Positions 56,833-64,000 of a stretch of DNA of 64,000 nt are shown piece after piece. The stretch is from Rhizobium lusitanum. Its GTDB lineage: Bacteria; Pseudomonadota; Alphaproteobacteria; Rhizobiales; Rhizobiaceae. Position numbers and translations under genes: made by a program. The DNA is taken from contig NZ_CP050308.1 in assembly GCF_014189535.1 (NCBI RefSeq), forward strand, positions 2,586,001-2,650,000. Reading direction: 5' to 3'. Below the pieces are notes generated by a model. The model worked only from the letters and a program-made list of their open reading frames with translations, searched no databases and was not told the DNA's origin. The stretch's first letter is position 1. Each line of letters begins with the position of its first letter.

Positions 56833-57744
56833 TTATCGATTGAAGCCTCTCGGGGTCATGCGGCAATCGGACTGCGACGTTGGGCAGGGAGCGACATTGT
56901 CCTGGCTGTACTGCCCTGGCGGGCGGCCACTCGGCCGTTGATTATCCTGCCGTTGCGGCTGCGGCTGCGCTTGGGGTTGCGGCTGTGCCTGCTGCGGCTG
57001 GGGCTCTGGACGGCGCTGCTGGTTGTCCTGGCGGTTGTCGTCGCGCCGGCGATCCTGCCGGTTTCCGCCCCAACCCTGATTGTCGTCCGGCTGCTGGTTC
57101 CAATCGCGGTTGCGATCCCGGCGCGGCTGGCCCGAGTCCTGATTGTTGTCCTGTTGGTTGCCCCAATCACGATTGCGATCCTGGCGTTGCCGGCCCCAAT
57201 CCCCGTTACCGTCCTGCTGGTTGTTCCAGTCGCGGTTCCGGTCCGGGCGACGATCCCAGTTGCGGCCCGAATCATTATCCCAGCCGGGATTGCGGTCGGG
57301 GCGGCGATCCCAGCTCGAATCCGGACGGCGATCGGCCCAGCCTGGTCCCCGGCGCCAACGGTCGCGATCGCGGTAGAAGTCGCGGCCGCGATAATAGCGA
57401 CCCCAATAGTCATCGACATTGAAGGTGATGGTCGGGATGCCGAGCGGGCGGTAATATTGCGGGGCGACATAGATGCGGCGCGATTGATAGCTTGTCTGGA
57501 TATACCGGCCGGCGACCCAGCCGCGTCCGCCGACGAAGGAGACGTCGCACCAAGGCGTTTCGTTGAGGCAGCCGTTGATCTCCAGCGGTACGCCGGCGGG
57601 AATCATGGTCACCGCTGGATACTGCGTGCTTGGGCCGGACCGCATGTTGACGTTGGCGGTGGCAAAACCTTCCGCAGCTTGCGCGAGTGCCGGTAGCGCA
57701 ATGAGTGCGGTCAGCGTGATGGCTGCAAGAAGCTTGTGTCTCAT
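56833..57744 (-). CDS. Secreted SH3 domain protein with low-complexity repeats, 303 aa
   Basis: A signal peptide (MRHKLLAAITLTALIALPAL, cleaved near AQA) leads to a bacterial SH3 domain (residues about 24-85; TANVNMRSGPSTQYPAVTMI, then WVAGRYIQTSY). The rest is unusual: a region with RDFYRDRDRWRRGPGW, then about ten imperfect repeats of the type DRNRDWGNQQD (about 125-225) and a Q/P-rich stretch (about 230-275), ending in a short Cys-containing tail. It is probably periplasmic or surface associated. GGGGGAGAG precedes ATG 57744. It is a paralogue of the 44181-44720 protein by its SH3 domain only. Confidence 0.85.
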   Translation of the reverse strand: MRHKLLAAITLTALIALPALAQAAEGFATANVNMRSGPSTQYPAVTMIPAGVPLEINGCLNETPWCDVSFVGGRGWVAGRYIQTSYQSRRIYVAPQYYRPLGIPTITFNVDDYWGRYYRGRDFYRDRDRWRRGPGWADRRPDSSWDRRPDRNPGWDNDSGRNWDRRPDRNRDWNNQQDGNGDWGRQRQDRNRDWGNQQDNNQDSGQPRRDRNRDWNQQPDDNQGWGGNRQDRRRDDNRQDNQQRRPEPQPQQAQPQPQAQPQPQRQDNQRPSGRPPGQYSQDNVAPCPTSQSDCRMTPRGFNR

Positions 57745-58219
57745 GAATGCTCTCCCCCTGCGCGCCGCCGGCTTATGTATTGCCTGGTGGCTACGCCGAT
57801 TGTTGTTGCCTGCCTGCCTCGCATAGTCGGCAAGAGGCGCACGATGCGATTACAGGATCCGGCATGCCGTTTCCAGTTTCGACAAGATCAAAGCTGGCGC
57901 ATTTTCGGGATTTTGGAAGATCCAATGCCATTCTTTCAATCTTTTCCATGGTTTTAAGAGAGTTTGCATGAATGCAGCTTGAACGGGTGCGCGCAAAGCC
58001 ATCAAAATCTCTGGGAATATTTAGGAAGGTTTACTTATTATTTCGGGCGGCATCGCGATTTCATTCTATCGACCTTGAAATCACCGCATTCCCACCCGAT
58101 ATAGGGTTCAGTCATGCAGCCTATGAATGCGTGGCGCGCTTCAAAGCGAGCCCCTTGTATTCCCTGGATGTTGCGAAAGTCACGTTGACCATGTGTTAAC
58201 CTTTCGCAATCAATCTGGC

Positions 58220-58310
58220 TGCAGTATCCATCTTTCAACTTTGACCACGGATGTACTGGCACTGATGTGAAGATGGATGACGAAAGGCCGGTTTATTCCG
58301 GCCTTTTTGT
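58220..58310 (+). ncRNA. Candidate small RNA
   Basis: The 708-base gap between the SH3 and NodT-like genes has no convincing coding gene. On the plus strand a possible promoter (TTGACC at 58185-58190, weak -10 near 58208-58213) precedes a 9-bp stem ATCCATCTT / AAGATGGAT (58226-58234 with 58270-58278) and a textbook terminator (58283-58308). No plus-strand gene explains that terminator. Size would be about 90 bases. Family unknown. Confidence 0.5.
58283..58308 (+). terminator. Strong plus-strand rho-independent terminator
   Basis: AAAGGCCGG (58283-58291) pairs perfectly with CCGGCCTTT (58298-58306) around TTTATT, and the T run extends to 58308. It ends the candidate sRNA above. Confidence 0.85.
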
Positions 58311-58384
58311 TTATTGACTGTTGGTGGCGTGCTTTGCGGAAGCGGAGCGCGCCATTTTATTTTGGCCCATTATTTTGCCCAAAG

Positions 58385-58414
58385 AAAAACCGCCACGGTT
58401 GCCCGCGGCGGTTT
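58385..58414 (-). terminator. Terminator of the NodT-like gene
   Basis: On the minus strand AAACCGCC (58414-58407) pairs with GGCGGTTT (58394-58387), the stem continuing inward, and the T run covers 58389-58385. It lies 39 bases after the stop codon. Confidence 0.8.
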
Positions 58415-58452
58415 CATGGAAAGAAGCGCCCGACGCAGCCGGGCGAAATCCT

Positions 58453-59895
58453 TTAGTTGACGGCTTTGGCAGCGACCTTGACCGACTTTGCGGCAACAGG
58501 TCCCTTTTCAGCCGGAACATAGCCGGCGCCGATCGCGACGTTCAGCGAGATGTAATCGATAGCGCTCTGCTGGATAGCCGTTGCAAGGCTTTCCTGCGCG
58601 GTCGAAACGTTGCGCTGAGCATCGAGAACGTCGAGCAGCGAGGAGGCGCCGTCCTTATAGCTAGCCGTCGAGAGCGAGAGGGCTTCCTGGTAGGACTTCA
58701 CCTGCGCACGCAGCGCCGAGACCGTCTGGGCATCGCGGCTGACGGCCGACAGGGCGTTTTCAACCTGTTCGACGGCGGTCAGCACGGTCTGCTTCCAGAC
58801 GACATACTGTTCGCGGCTCGACGATTCGGCGGTCTTGACGTTGGCGCGAAGTGCGCCGCCGTCGAAGATCGGCAGCGTCAAGGTCGGACCGAACGACCAG
58901 GTCGTCAGGCTACCGCTCCTGGACGACGTGTGAACGTAGGACGGCGAGATGGCGCCGCTCAGCGTAATCGTCGGGAAGAGCTGTGCTTCCGCCACGCCGA
59001 TCTGGGCAGTCGCGGCGGCGAGCGTACGTTCGGCGGCGCGAATGTCAGGCCGGTTGCGGATCAGGTCGGCTGGAATACCCGAATTGACGCGACCGCGGAA
59101 TACCGGCTGGCTGCCGCCGCCCTGCAGCTGGGCAATAATGGTTGCCGACGGCACGTTGAGCAGGGTTGCGATATGGTGCACGGATTGGCGATAGCTGATT
59201 TCGAGGCCAGGAACTTCCGAAAGCGTCGAATTGACCAGACCTTCGGCCTGGACGACATCGAGGCGCGAGGCGGCACCGGCCTCAAGCTGGAACTTGGTCA
59301 GGGACAGCGTCTCGCGGCGGGACTTCAAGTTGTCCTGCGCAATCCGGATGCGGGCTTGATAGTAGCGAGCGTTGACGTAGCTGTTCGCCAGATCCTGCAG
59401 ATAGGTCAGGCGAGCGGTGTCGACATTGGAATAGGCCGCATCAAGCGATGCCACGGCGCCTTCCTTGGCGCGGCGGTACTGACCCCAGAGGTCGAGCAGC
59501 CATGAAGCCGAAGCTCCCCCGCTGCTGGAGTTTTGCGTTTCGTCCTGCGTGCGCAGGCTGCCCTTCTGGCCGCTGGTCGTATGGTCGCCGGAAACGGTAA
59601 GGCTCGGCAATCCGCCAGCACCAGCGGTAACGACCGCGGCCTGCGCCTGATTGATGCGTTCCAGCGATTGCTGGATGTTAAGGTTCTCTGCAAGTCCCTG
59701 TTCGGCAAACGAAGTCAGTTTTGAGTCGCCGAAGGCCGTCCACCACTTGGAGCCGGCCACGTCATTGTTGATCTTCGTACCGCCCTCCGAGAATTTGGCC
59801 GGGAGAGGCATTTCCGGTGGCTTATGATCGGGGCCGCTAACGCAACCTGCTAGAAGAAGAAGCAGGGCGGGGGCGGCAGTACGAATGGATACCAT
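58453..59895 (-). CDS. Efflux outer-membrane lipoprotein, TolC/NodT family
   Basis: This is the outer-membrane channel of a tripartite (RND- or MFS-type) efflux pump. The 480-aa protein has a lipoprotein signal (APALLLLLAGCVSG with the lipobox cysteine), the SKWWTAFGDSKLTSFAEQGL N-terminus and two outer membrane efflux repeats, ending in SYKDGASSLLDVLDAQRNVS. This matches the NodT-type RND outer membrane factor. ATG 59895 is preferred to a TTG at 59910. No inner-membrane pump or adaptor gene lies beside it, so it may serve several pumps. A GGGGTCA palindrome in its upstream region is a candidate operator. Confidence 0.93.
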   Translation of the reverse strand: MVSIRTAAPALLLLLAGCVSGPDHKPPEMPLPAKFSEGGTKINNDVAGSKWWTAFGDSKLTSFAEQGLAENLNIQQSLERINQAQAAVVTAGAGGLPSLTVSGDHTTSGQKGSLRTQDETQNSSSGGASASWLLDLWGQYRRAKEGAVASLDAAYSNVDTARLTYLQDLANSYVNARYYQARIRIAQDNLKSRRETLSLTKFQLEAGAASRLDVVQAEGLVNSTLSEVPGLEISYRQSVHHIATLLNVPSATIIAQLQGGGSQPVFRGRVNSGIPADLIRNRPDIRAAERTLAAATAQIGVAEAQLFPTITLSGAISPSYVHTSSRSGSLTTWSFGPTLTLPIFDGGALRANVKTAESSSREQYVVWKQTVLTAVEQVENALSAVSRDAQTVSALRAQVKSYQEALSLSTASYKDGASSLLDVLDAQRNVSTAQESLATAIQQSAIDYISLNVAIGAGYVPAEKGPVAAKSVKVAAKAVN

Positions 59896-59937
59896 CACAT
59901 TATCCCACAATTCAATTTACATGATCATTATATTAAC

Positions 59938-59954
59938 GGGGTCAACATGACCCC
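59938..59954. promoter_or_regulatory. Candidate operator upstream of the NodT-like gene
   Basis: GGGGTCA (59938-59944) and TGACCCC (59948-59954) form a perfect 7-bp inverted repeat with a 3-base spacer, 43-59 bases before the ATG. The size suits a dimeric repressor such as TetR or MarR type. The rest of the 351-base gap to purC is AT-richer than its surroundings; it contains a CCACCGCT/AGCGGTGG hairpin near 60140-60163 and no convincing gene. Confidence 0.5.
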
Positions 59955-60246
59955 ATATGTGTCGGCGCTCCTGCCTACGCAATACAATAAATGGCCCGAA
60001 GCAGTCGGCGCCAATCTAGCAACGAGTTTTGCAATAGCACAGTACCTTTTGCCATTTCTCGTCGGCGAACATATGGGGGATCGTGACAAATATCAGGCTT
60101 TTGGTAAAAAAATTATAAAGTGTTGCAAAAAACATACCCTATCCACCGCTACCTAAAGCGGTGGAGAGCCTTAAATTTGGCGCCAAATGCAACTTCGGGG
60201 CGGTGCTCTTGCCTGATGAGCGGTCGCAACGACGACCCGCCAGCGC

Positions 60247-61233
60247 TTAGAAATAGCGCTGGAGGCTTGCGCGAACCCGGTCGCGCGGTGTTGCACCGCG
60301 GTCGTCGGGAACGAAAGGCGTGCCCGTGATAGCCTCGTAAGCGCTGATATACACTTTCGAAGTCTGCTCAACGAGGTCAAGCGGGATCTCCGGTATCTCG
60401 TCCTTATAAGGGTCGCAGCGTTCGGCCACCCAGGCACGGACAAAATCCTTGTCGAAGCTTGCGGGGCGGGCGCCCTTGTCGAAGCTGTCCTGGTAACTGT
60501 CGGCCAGCCAGTAGCGGCTGCTGTCCGGCGTATGGATCTCGTCGGCAAGGATGATGGTGCCGTTTTCGTCGGTGCCGAATTCATACTTGGTGTCGACGAG
60601 GATCAGCCCTTGCTTGCGGGCGATCTCCTGGCCGCGCGCAAACAGGGCCAGCGCGTAGTCCGACAGGGTCTGCCATTGCTCCCTGGTCAGAAGTCCGCCT
60701 TCGATGATCTGCGCCGGCGTCAGCGGTTCGTCGTGGCCGCCGTCGAATTCCTTGCTGGTCGGTGTGATGATCGGGGTCGGCAGGATCTGGTTGTCGCGCA
60801 TGCCGTCCGGCAGCGTGATGCCGTACATCTCGCGCTGACCCTTCTTATAGAGTGTCAGGATCGAGGTGCCGGTGGTGCCGGCGAGGTAGCCGCGCACGAC
60901 GACTTCCACCGGCAATATGTCGAGCCGCTTGCCGACGACGACATTCGGGTCGGGATAGGCGATGACATGGTTCGGGCAGATGTCCTTGGTGGCCTCAAAC
61001 CAGTAGCGCGCCGTCTGCGTCAGCACCTGGCCCTTATAAGGAATGCAGGTGAGGATGCGGTCGAAGGCGCTGAGCCGATCGGTGCTGATGATGATGCGAC
61101 TGCCGTCCGGCAGATCGTAATTCTCGCGCACCTTGCCGCGGTAATAATTGGGCAGTTCCGGAAAATGGGCTTCGGAGAGAATTCGCAACACGGTCACCAG
61201 CAAGCTCGTGCATCCGCCCTGCGGACGCTTCAT
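60247..61233 (-). CDS. purC: Phosphoribosylaminoimidazole-succinocarboxamide synthase (SAICAR synthetase)
   Basis: PurC joins aspartate to CAIR in purine synthesis. The 328-aa protein has [40 protein letters not shown], the [14 protein letters not shown] segment and [16 protein letters not shown], with [12 protein letters not shown]. It is the longer form that many alphaproteobacteria carry in addition to, or instead of, the short PurC. ATG 61233 has AAGGG seven bases upstream; GTG 61197 would give a start nearer the family norm. It lies alone, 68 bases downstream of the phosphoribosyltransferase stop on the same strand. Confidence 0.93.
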   Translation of the reverse strand: MKRPQGGCTSLLVTVLRILSEAHFPELPNYYRGKVRENYDLPDGSRIIISTDRLSAFDRILTCIPYKGQVLTQTARYWFEATKDICPNHVIAYPDPNVVVGKRLDILPVEVVVRGYLAGTTGTSILTLYKKGQREMYGITLPDGMRDNQILPTPIITPTSKEFDGGHDEPLTPAQIIEGGLLTREQWQTLSDYALALFARGQEIARKQGLILVDTKYEFGTDENGTIILADEIHTPDSSRYWLADSYQDSFDKGARPASFDKDFVRAWVAERCDPYKDEIPEIPLDLVEQTSKVYISAYEAITGTPFVPDDRGATPRDRVRASLQRYF

Positions 61234-61301
61234 CACTGGACCCTTAATTTGTGTTCCGCCGATGTCAAGTAAAGCGCGGCCTCAAATCCGGAACCCGCCA
61301 A

Positions 61302-61982
61302 TCAAGGCCGGCGCCAGCCGCCATTTCCGGTCTTGTCGAGGATCGGCGTCGAAAACACGCCGACGATCCGCTCGCTCCATGGCTTGCCGGATGCATTGAC
61401 CCGCTCCCGCCACCGCTCGGATTGCAGCATGGCCGCACCAATGACCACTGGTTCGATGGCGCATGCGCTCAAAAGCTCCAGGCCCGAGACGATCGAGGCG
61501 CCGCTGGAGATCACGTCGTCAATCAGCGCCACCCGCTTCCCTTGCAACAGCGGCAGCATGCGTGGGTCTATATAAAGACGTTTCTCCTGGTTCGGCGTGG
61601 TGATCGAGGACAGCGGCACCGACAGCTCCTCGCGATACCAGAACTTGCGCGATGTCCCGAGCGGTACATAGCGCTCGTGGCCGAGTGCCCGGGCGACCGC
61701 GCTTGCCAATGTCAGCCCGAGCGTCGGCAGCCCGGCGACGACGTCGACATTATAGGCCGCGATGCGATCAGCAAGTGCTTGCGCCAGCGCCTCCTGCACG
61801 GAAAAGCCTGCCTGGTTGATGATCAGCGACGCCAGCGCGTGCTCGCCGTCGGCCAGCAAGCGGATCGGCAGGCGCAATTGCCGCCCGTCAGGCAGTTCCG
61901 CCACGTAGACATCGCGGAATTCGCCCGATGTCGGAAAGCTCTGCGGTGGATGAAGTTCCTGCCAGAAATCATGGGGCTCCAT
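61302..61982 (-). CDS. Type I phosphoribosyltransferase
   Basis: The 226-aa protein has the PRPP-binding motif VALIDDVISSGASI and a type I phosphoribosyltransferase fold with the flexible-loop region before it. It resembles purine/adenine-type transferases and regulators related to PurR-like PRTases; the base is not certain. It lies upstream of purC on the same strand, consistent with a purine role, and overlaps the pseudouridine synthase gene by 14 bases. Confidence 0.88.
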   Translation of the reverse strand: MEPHDFWQELHPPQSFPTSGEFRDVYVAELPDGRQLRLPIRLLADGEHALASLIINQAGFSVQEALAQALADRIAAYNVDVVAGLPTLGLTLASAVARALGHERYVPLGTSRKFWYREELSVPLSSITTPNQEKRLYIDPRMLPLLQGKRVALIDDVISSGASIVSGLELLSACAIEPVVIGAAMLQSERWRERVNASGKPWSERIVGVFSTPILDKTGNGGWRRP

Positions 61983-62805
61983 TGCGTCCCGCCTTCATTC
62001 CGTTTCGTCCGGTCTTTTCCATGCCGGCGCGCCGGCGCAGCCCGAGAACCTCCGCCTCTGTCAGCGCCCTGACCGCGCCCTTCGCGAGATCGCCGAGCGC
62101 GATGTCGCCAAAGGCAACACGCACCAGCCGCAGGCACTCGACGCCGAGTACCTCCAGCATCCGGCGGATCTGCCGGTTGCGGCCCTCCTTGAGCTCGACC
62201 TCGATCCAGCCGTTGCGATCGCCGCTGCGCAGCAGGCGGGCGGCGGTCGCGGTCAGGAGTTCGCCGTCGTCGATCACACCGCGCTCCATGCGATCCAACA
62301 GTTCCTGCTCCATGATCGTATTGACTTGCACATGATAGATCTTGCCCACATGGCTGATCGGATCGAGCAGCGTCTGCGCCAGCACGGTGTCATTGGTAAA
62401 GAGAAGCAGCCCTTCGCTTGCCTTGTCCAGCCGTCCGACCGGCGCCAGATGCCGGGCGTCGATATCCCTAAGGCAATCATAGACCGTCGGCCGCCCCTCG
62501 GGATCGTCACGCGTCGTCACCAGCCCGCGTGGCTTGTTCAGCATGAAATAGAGCTTCTTTTCCGCAGCTATCGCCTCGCCGTCGATGGCGATCCGCGCCC
62601 GGTCGAGATCGATCCAGGCGGTGGGGTCAGTGATCTCCCGGCCGTCGACCGTCACGCGGCCGGCAGCAATCAAAGCTTCCGCCTGCGTACGCGAGCAATA
62701 GCCGAGCTTCGACAGCGCCCGCGGCAACGTCACGCGTTTGCCGTCGCTCTCCTGCCGGCCCTTCGCCGGCTTGCCCGATCTCTGCGGAGAATGCCTTTGG
62801 CTCAC
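61969..62805 (-). CDS. rRNA pseudouridine synthase, RluB/RluE/RsuA family
   Basis: The 278-aa enzyme converts a specific rRNA uridine to pseudouridine. It has an N-terminal S4 RNA-binding domain (LPRALSKLGYCSRTQAEALI, then AAGRVTVDGREI) and the catalytic GRLDKASEGLLLFTND with the active aspartate, followed by KEGRNRQIRRMLEVLGVECL. The layout matches RluB/RluE. The start is GTG 62805 with AAGGAGGAGG about five bases upstream. It overlaps the phosphoribosyltransferase gene, so the two are read together. Confidence 0.93.
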   Translation of the reverse strand: MSQRHSPQRSGKPAKGRQESDGKRVTLPRALSKLGYCSRTQAEALIAAGRVTVDGREITDPTAWIDLDRARIAIDGEAIAAEKKLYFMLNKPRGLVTTRDDPEGRPTVYDCLRDIDARHLAPVGRLDKASEGLLLFTNDTVLAQTLLDPISHVGKIYHVQVNTIMEQELLDRMERGVIDDGELLTATAARLLRSGDRNGWIEVELKEGRNRQIRRMLEVLGVECLRLVRVAFGDIALGDLAKGAVRALTEAEVLGLRRRAGMEKTGRNGMKAGRNGAP

Positions 62806-63077
62806 CCTAGCCTCCTCCTTGTGCTGCCATGGTCAGGCGCGCCGGCCTGACGATGCCAATCCTTTCGCATGAGGATCGCCACGACGCAAATCCCGGAACG
62901 GGGAAATGCGTGAGGTCTGGCAGGGCTCGCGCCTTGTCGACACGAGCCCTACCGGAGAGCCGGAGCGGCGATGGGGTCGGGTAGGACGACATCGGGGCCG
63001 GTGTCGCCCTTCGCTCCGGAGGGACGGCGATAAACCTGCCTGGCGTCTGTTTCAGGGCTTTTTCAGAAAGGCGGAAA
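62806..63077. other. Intergenic region without a supported gene
   Basis: This divergent gap (to 63147, including the repeat below) holds the promoters of the pseudouridine synthase and the response regulator. The open frames crossing it are not supported by ribosome sites or recognisable products. Confidence 0.5.
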
Positions 63078-63097
63078 TTTGTTACAGTTTGTAACGT
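63078..63097 (+). promoter_or_regulatory. Tandem 10-bp repeat, candidate response-regulator box
   Basis: TTTGTTACAG (63078-63087) is followed directly by TTTGTAACGT (63088-63097), a 10-bp direct repeat, with GTTACA-GTT-TGTAAC as an overlapping inverted repeat. OmpR-family regulators bind such direct half-sites one helical turn apart. It lies 50-70 bases before the response regulator start, so autoregulation is likely. Confidence 0.55.
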
Positions 63098-63147
63098 CGG
63101 TCGTTTCCCTGTTGTCAAACACACCCTTTGCCTCGCATGGATGTGCC

Positions 63148-63867
63148 ATGGCTTCCGCATCGCTGCTATTGGTCGAGGACGACCGCGAAATAAGAGCACT
63201 CCTCGAGGAGTTCCTCAGCCGCGAGGATTTTGCCGTCGAGGCGGTCGAAAGTGCTGCCGCCATGGATCGCGCGCTGGCCAGGGGCTTTCCCGATCTCATC
63301 ATCCTCGATCTGATGCTGCCCGGTGAGGACGGTCTGTCGGCCTGCCGCCGCATTCGGGCGCGCAGTCGCGTACCGATCCTGATGCTGACCGCGAAATCCG
63401 AGGATATCGACCGCATTCTCGGCCTGGAAATGGGCGCCGACGATTATCTCGGCAAGCCCTTCAATCCGCGCGAGCTTCTGGCGCGCATCCGGGCCATTCT
63501 GCGCCGTGCCGGGCCGGAGCGCTCGGAAGAGGCAAGAGGCCAGCGGCGGCGCAAGAGCTTCGCCGGCCTGATCGTCGATCTCGACGGCAGGGCGATCGAG
63601 ATGGAAGGCGAAGGCCCGCTGCGCCTGACGACTGCCGAGTTCGACCTGCTCATCTGCTTCCTCGAACGGCCGCGCCGGGTACTGTCGCGCGATCAGCTGC
63701 TTGACTGGACGCGCGGTCGCGGTGCCGACCCCTTCGATCGCACCATCGATGTCACTGTCTCGCGGCTGCGCACCAAGCTGGCGCAGTATCTGCCGGATGG
63801 CGCACAGTTGATCACCACGGTGCGCAATGCCGGCTATCTGTTGACCGCTGAAGTGAGGGATGTCTGA
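63148..63867 (+). CDS. OmpR-family response regulator
   Basis: The 239-aa protein has a receiver domain (LLLVEDDREIRALLEEFLSR with the acidic pocket, phospho-acceptor aspartate in DLIILDLMLPGEDG, lysine in DYLGKPFNPRELLARI) and a winged-helix DNA-binding domain (LTTAEFDLLICFLERPRRVL, then RTIDVTVSRLRTKL and TVRNAGYLL). ATG 63148 is the best start for the domain, although its ribosome site is weak. It is followed after three bases by a sensor kinase. The signal sensed is unknown. Confidence 0.93.
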   Translation: MASASLLLVEDDREIRALLEEFLSREDFAVEAVESAAAMDRALARGFPDLIILDLMLPGEDGLSACRRIRARSRVPILMLTAKSEDIDRILGLEMGADDYLGKPFNPRELLARIRAILRRAGPERSEEARGQRRRKSFAGLIVDLDGRAIEMEGEGPLRLTTAEFDLLICFLERPRRVLSRDQLLDWTRGRGADPFDRTIDVTVSRLRTKLAQYLPDGAQLITTVRNAGYLLTAEVRDV

Positions 63868-63870
63868 GCC

Positions 63871-64000
63871 ATGAGGAAACTTGGTCTCGTTTCTCGTATC
63901 ATCATGATCGTCGCAGTGGCGCTGTTCATCATCCAGCTTGCCGCTTTCGTTGCCGCCAGCCTGAAGCCCGACACGCCGCTCAGCCACGAGTTTTCCCCGG
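63871..64000 (+). CDS. Sensor histidine kinase, N-terminal part (cut by window end)
   Basis: The frame from ATG 63871 runs to the end of the window (43 codons). It opens with a basic start and one membrane helix (IIMIVAVALFIIQLAAFVAA), then enters a periplasmic segment (SLKPDTPLSHEFSP). The position three bases after the OmpR-type regulator and this topology indicate its partner kinase; the kinase domains lie outside the window. Confidence 0.8.
   Translation, partial: MRKLGLVSRIIMIVAVALFIIQLAAFVAASLKPDTPLSHEFSP

Noticed and set aside
57972..58199. 75-codon plus-strand frame before the candidate sRNA
   Set aside because: No ribosome site and no recognisable product; composition not typical of coding DNA here.
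59947..60156. 69-codon plus-strand frame between the NodT-like gene and purC
   Set aside because: It starts inside the operator-like palindrome, has no ribosome site, and lies in AT-richer intergenic DNA.

Overview
The window is a 64 kb piece of a GC-rich alphaproteobacterial chromosome, almost certainly Rhizobium (R. etli / R. leguminosarum type) or a close relative in the Rhizobiaceae. The evidence is an Irr-type Fur regulator beside fabA-fabB-fabI, a membrane-anchored CycM-type cytochrome c, DUF982 and TIGR02300 proteins, an alphaproteobacterial RpoH-type promoter before dnaK, and several classes of short rhizobial palindromic repeats between genes. Nearly all of it is vertically inherited core genome. 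I see no insertion sequence, prophage, integrase, plasmid function or CRISPR array.

Layout. 1-7 kb: end of an RNase D gene, a large Ala/Pro-rich protein of unknown function, the aroA-cmk-rpsA cluster (minus strand) and a TIGR02300 acidic protein. 7-10.8 kb: tRNA-Ala(GGC), two copies of a multi-hairpin repeat, a small GIY-YIG nuclease, then membrane and secreted proteins (DUF1275, YdcF, a Cys-rich secreted protein, a TRIC-like channel). 10.8-15.8 kb: irr divergent from fabA-fabB-fabI, a GNAT acetyltransferase and an RsmC-like methyltransferase. 15.9-28.4 kb, all minus strand: the translation/RNA cluster rimP-nusA-ylxR-infB-rbfA-truB, then (after an inserted alpha/beta hydrolase) rpsO and pnp, preceded by an MltB-type lytic transglycosylase. 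28.6-33.6 kb: recR, ybaB, dnaX and the SRP 4.5S RNA, interrupted by MOSC, RBBP9-like and Lrp genes. 33.7-36.6 kb: HIT-nudC, a YafY/WYL regulator and a VOC protein. 36.7-41.4 kb: pheA and kdsB divergent from cycM, a patatin phospholipase and an AEC transporter. 41.5-49.2 kb: a possible structured RNA, adenosine kinase, SRPBCC, CadD-like, SH3, a 2-hydroxyacid dehydrogenase, a methyltransferase, and a GNAT-MoeB-RecF run. 49.5-55.3 kb: dnaK-dnaJ and a class A penicillin-binding protein. 55.7-60 kb: several tiny proteins, a repeat-rich SH3 protein, a candidate sRNA and a NodT/TolC outer-membrane lipoprotein. 60.2-64 kb: purC, a phosphoribosyltransferase, an S4 pseudouridine synthase and the start of an OmpR-type two-component system that runs off the end.

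How the parts work together. Most genes serve macromolecular synthesis: translation initiation and ribosome maturation (rpsA, rpsO, infB, rbfA, rimP, truB, RsmC-like and S4 pseudouridine synthases), RNA turnover (pnp, RNase D), DNA repair and replication (recF, recR, dnaX), protein folding (dnaKJ), envelope building (fabABI, kdsB, PBP1, MltB) and aromatic amino acid synthesis (aroA, pheA).

The less ordinary material lies in the gaps. The best candidates for something undescribed are the tRNA-adjacent multi-hairpin repeat pair beside a solitary GIY-YIG nuclease (7.1-7.75 kb), a nested inverted-repeat element with a second half-copy 13 kb away, a covarying inverted pair of RIME-like repeats that seems to supply the start region of the lytic transglycosylase gene, a perfect 19-bp palindrome before the PBP gene, and two terminator-ended candidate non-coding RNAs (41.5-41.7 kb minus strand and 58.2-58.3 kb plus strand).
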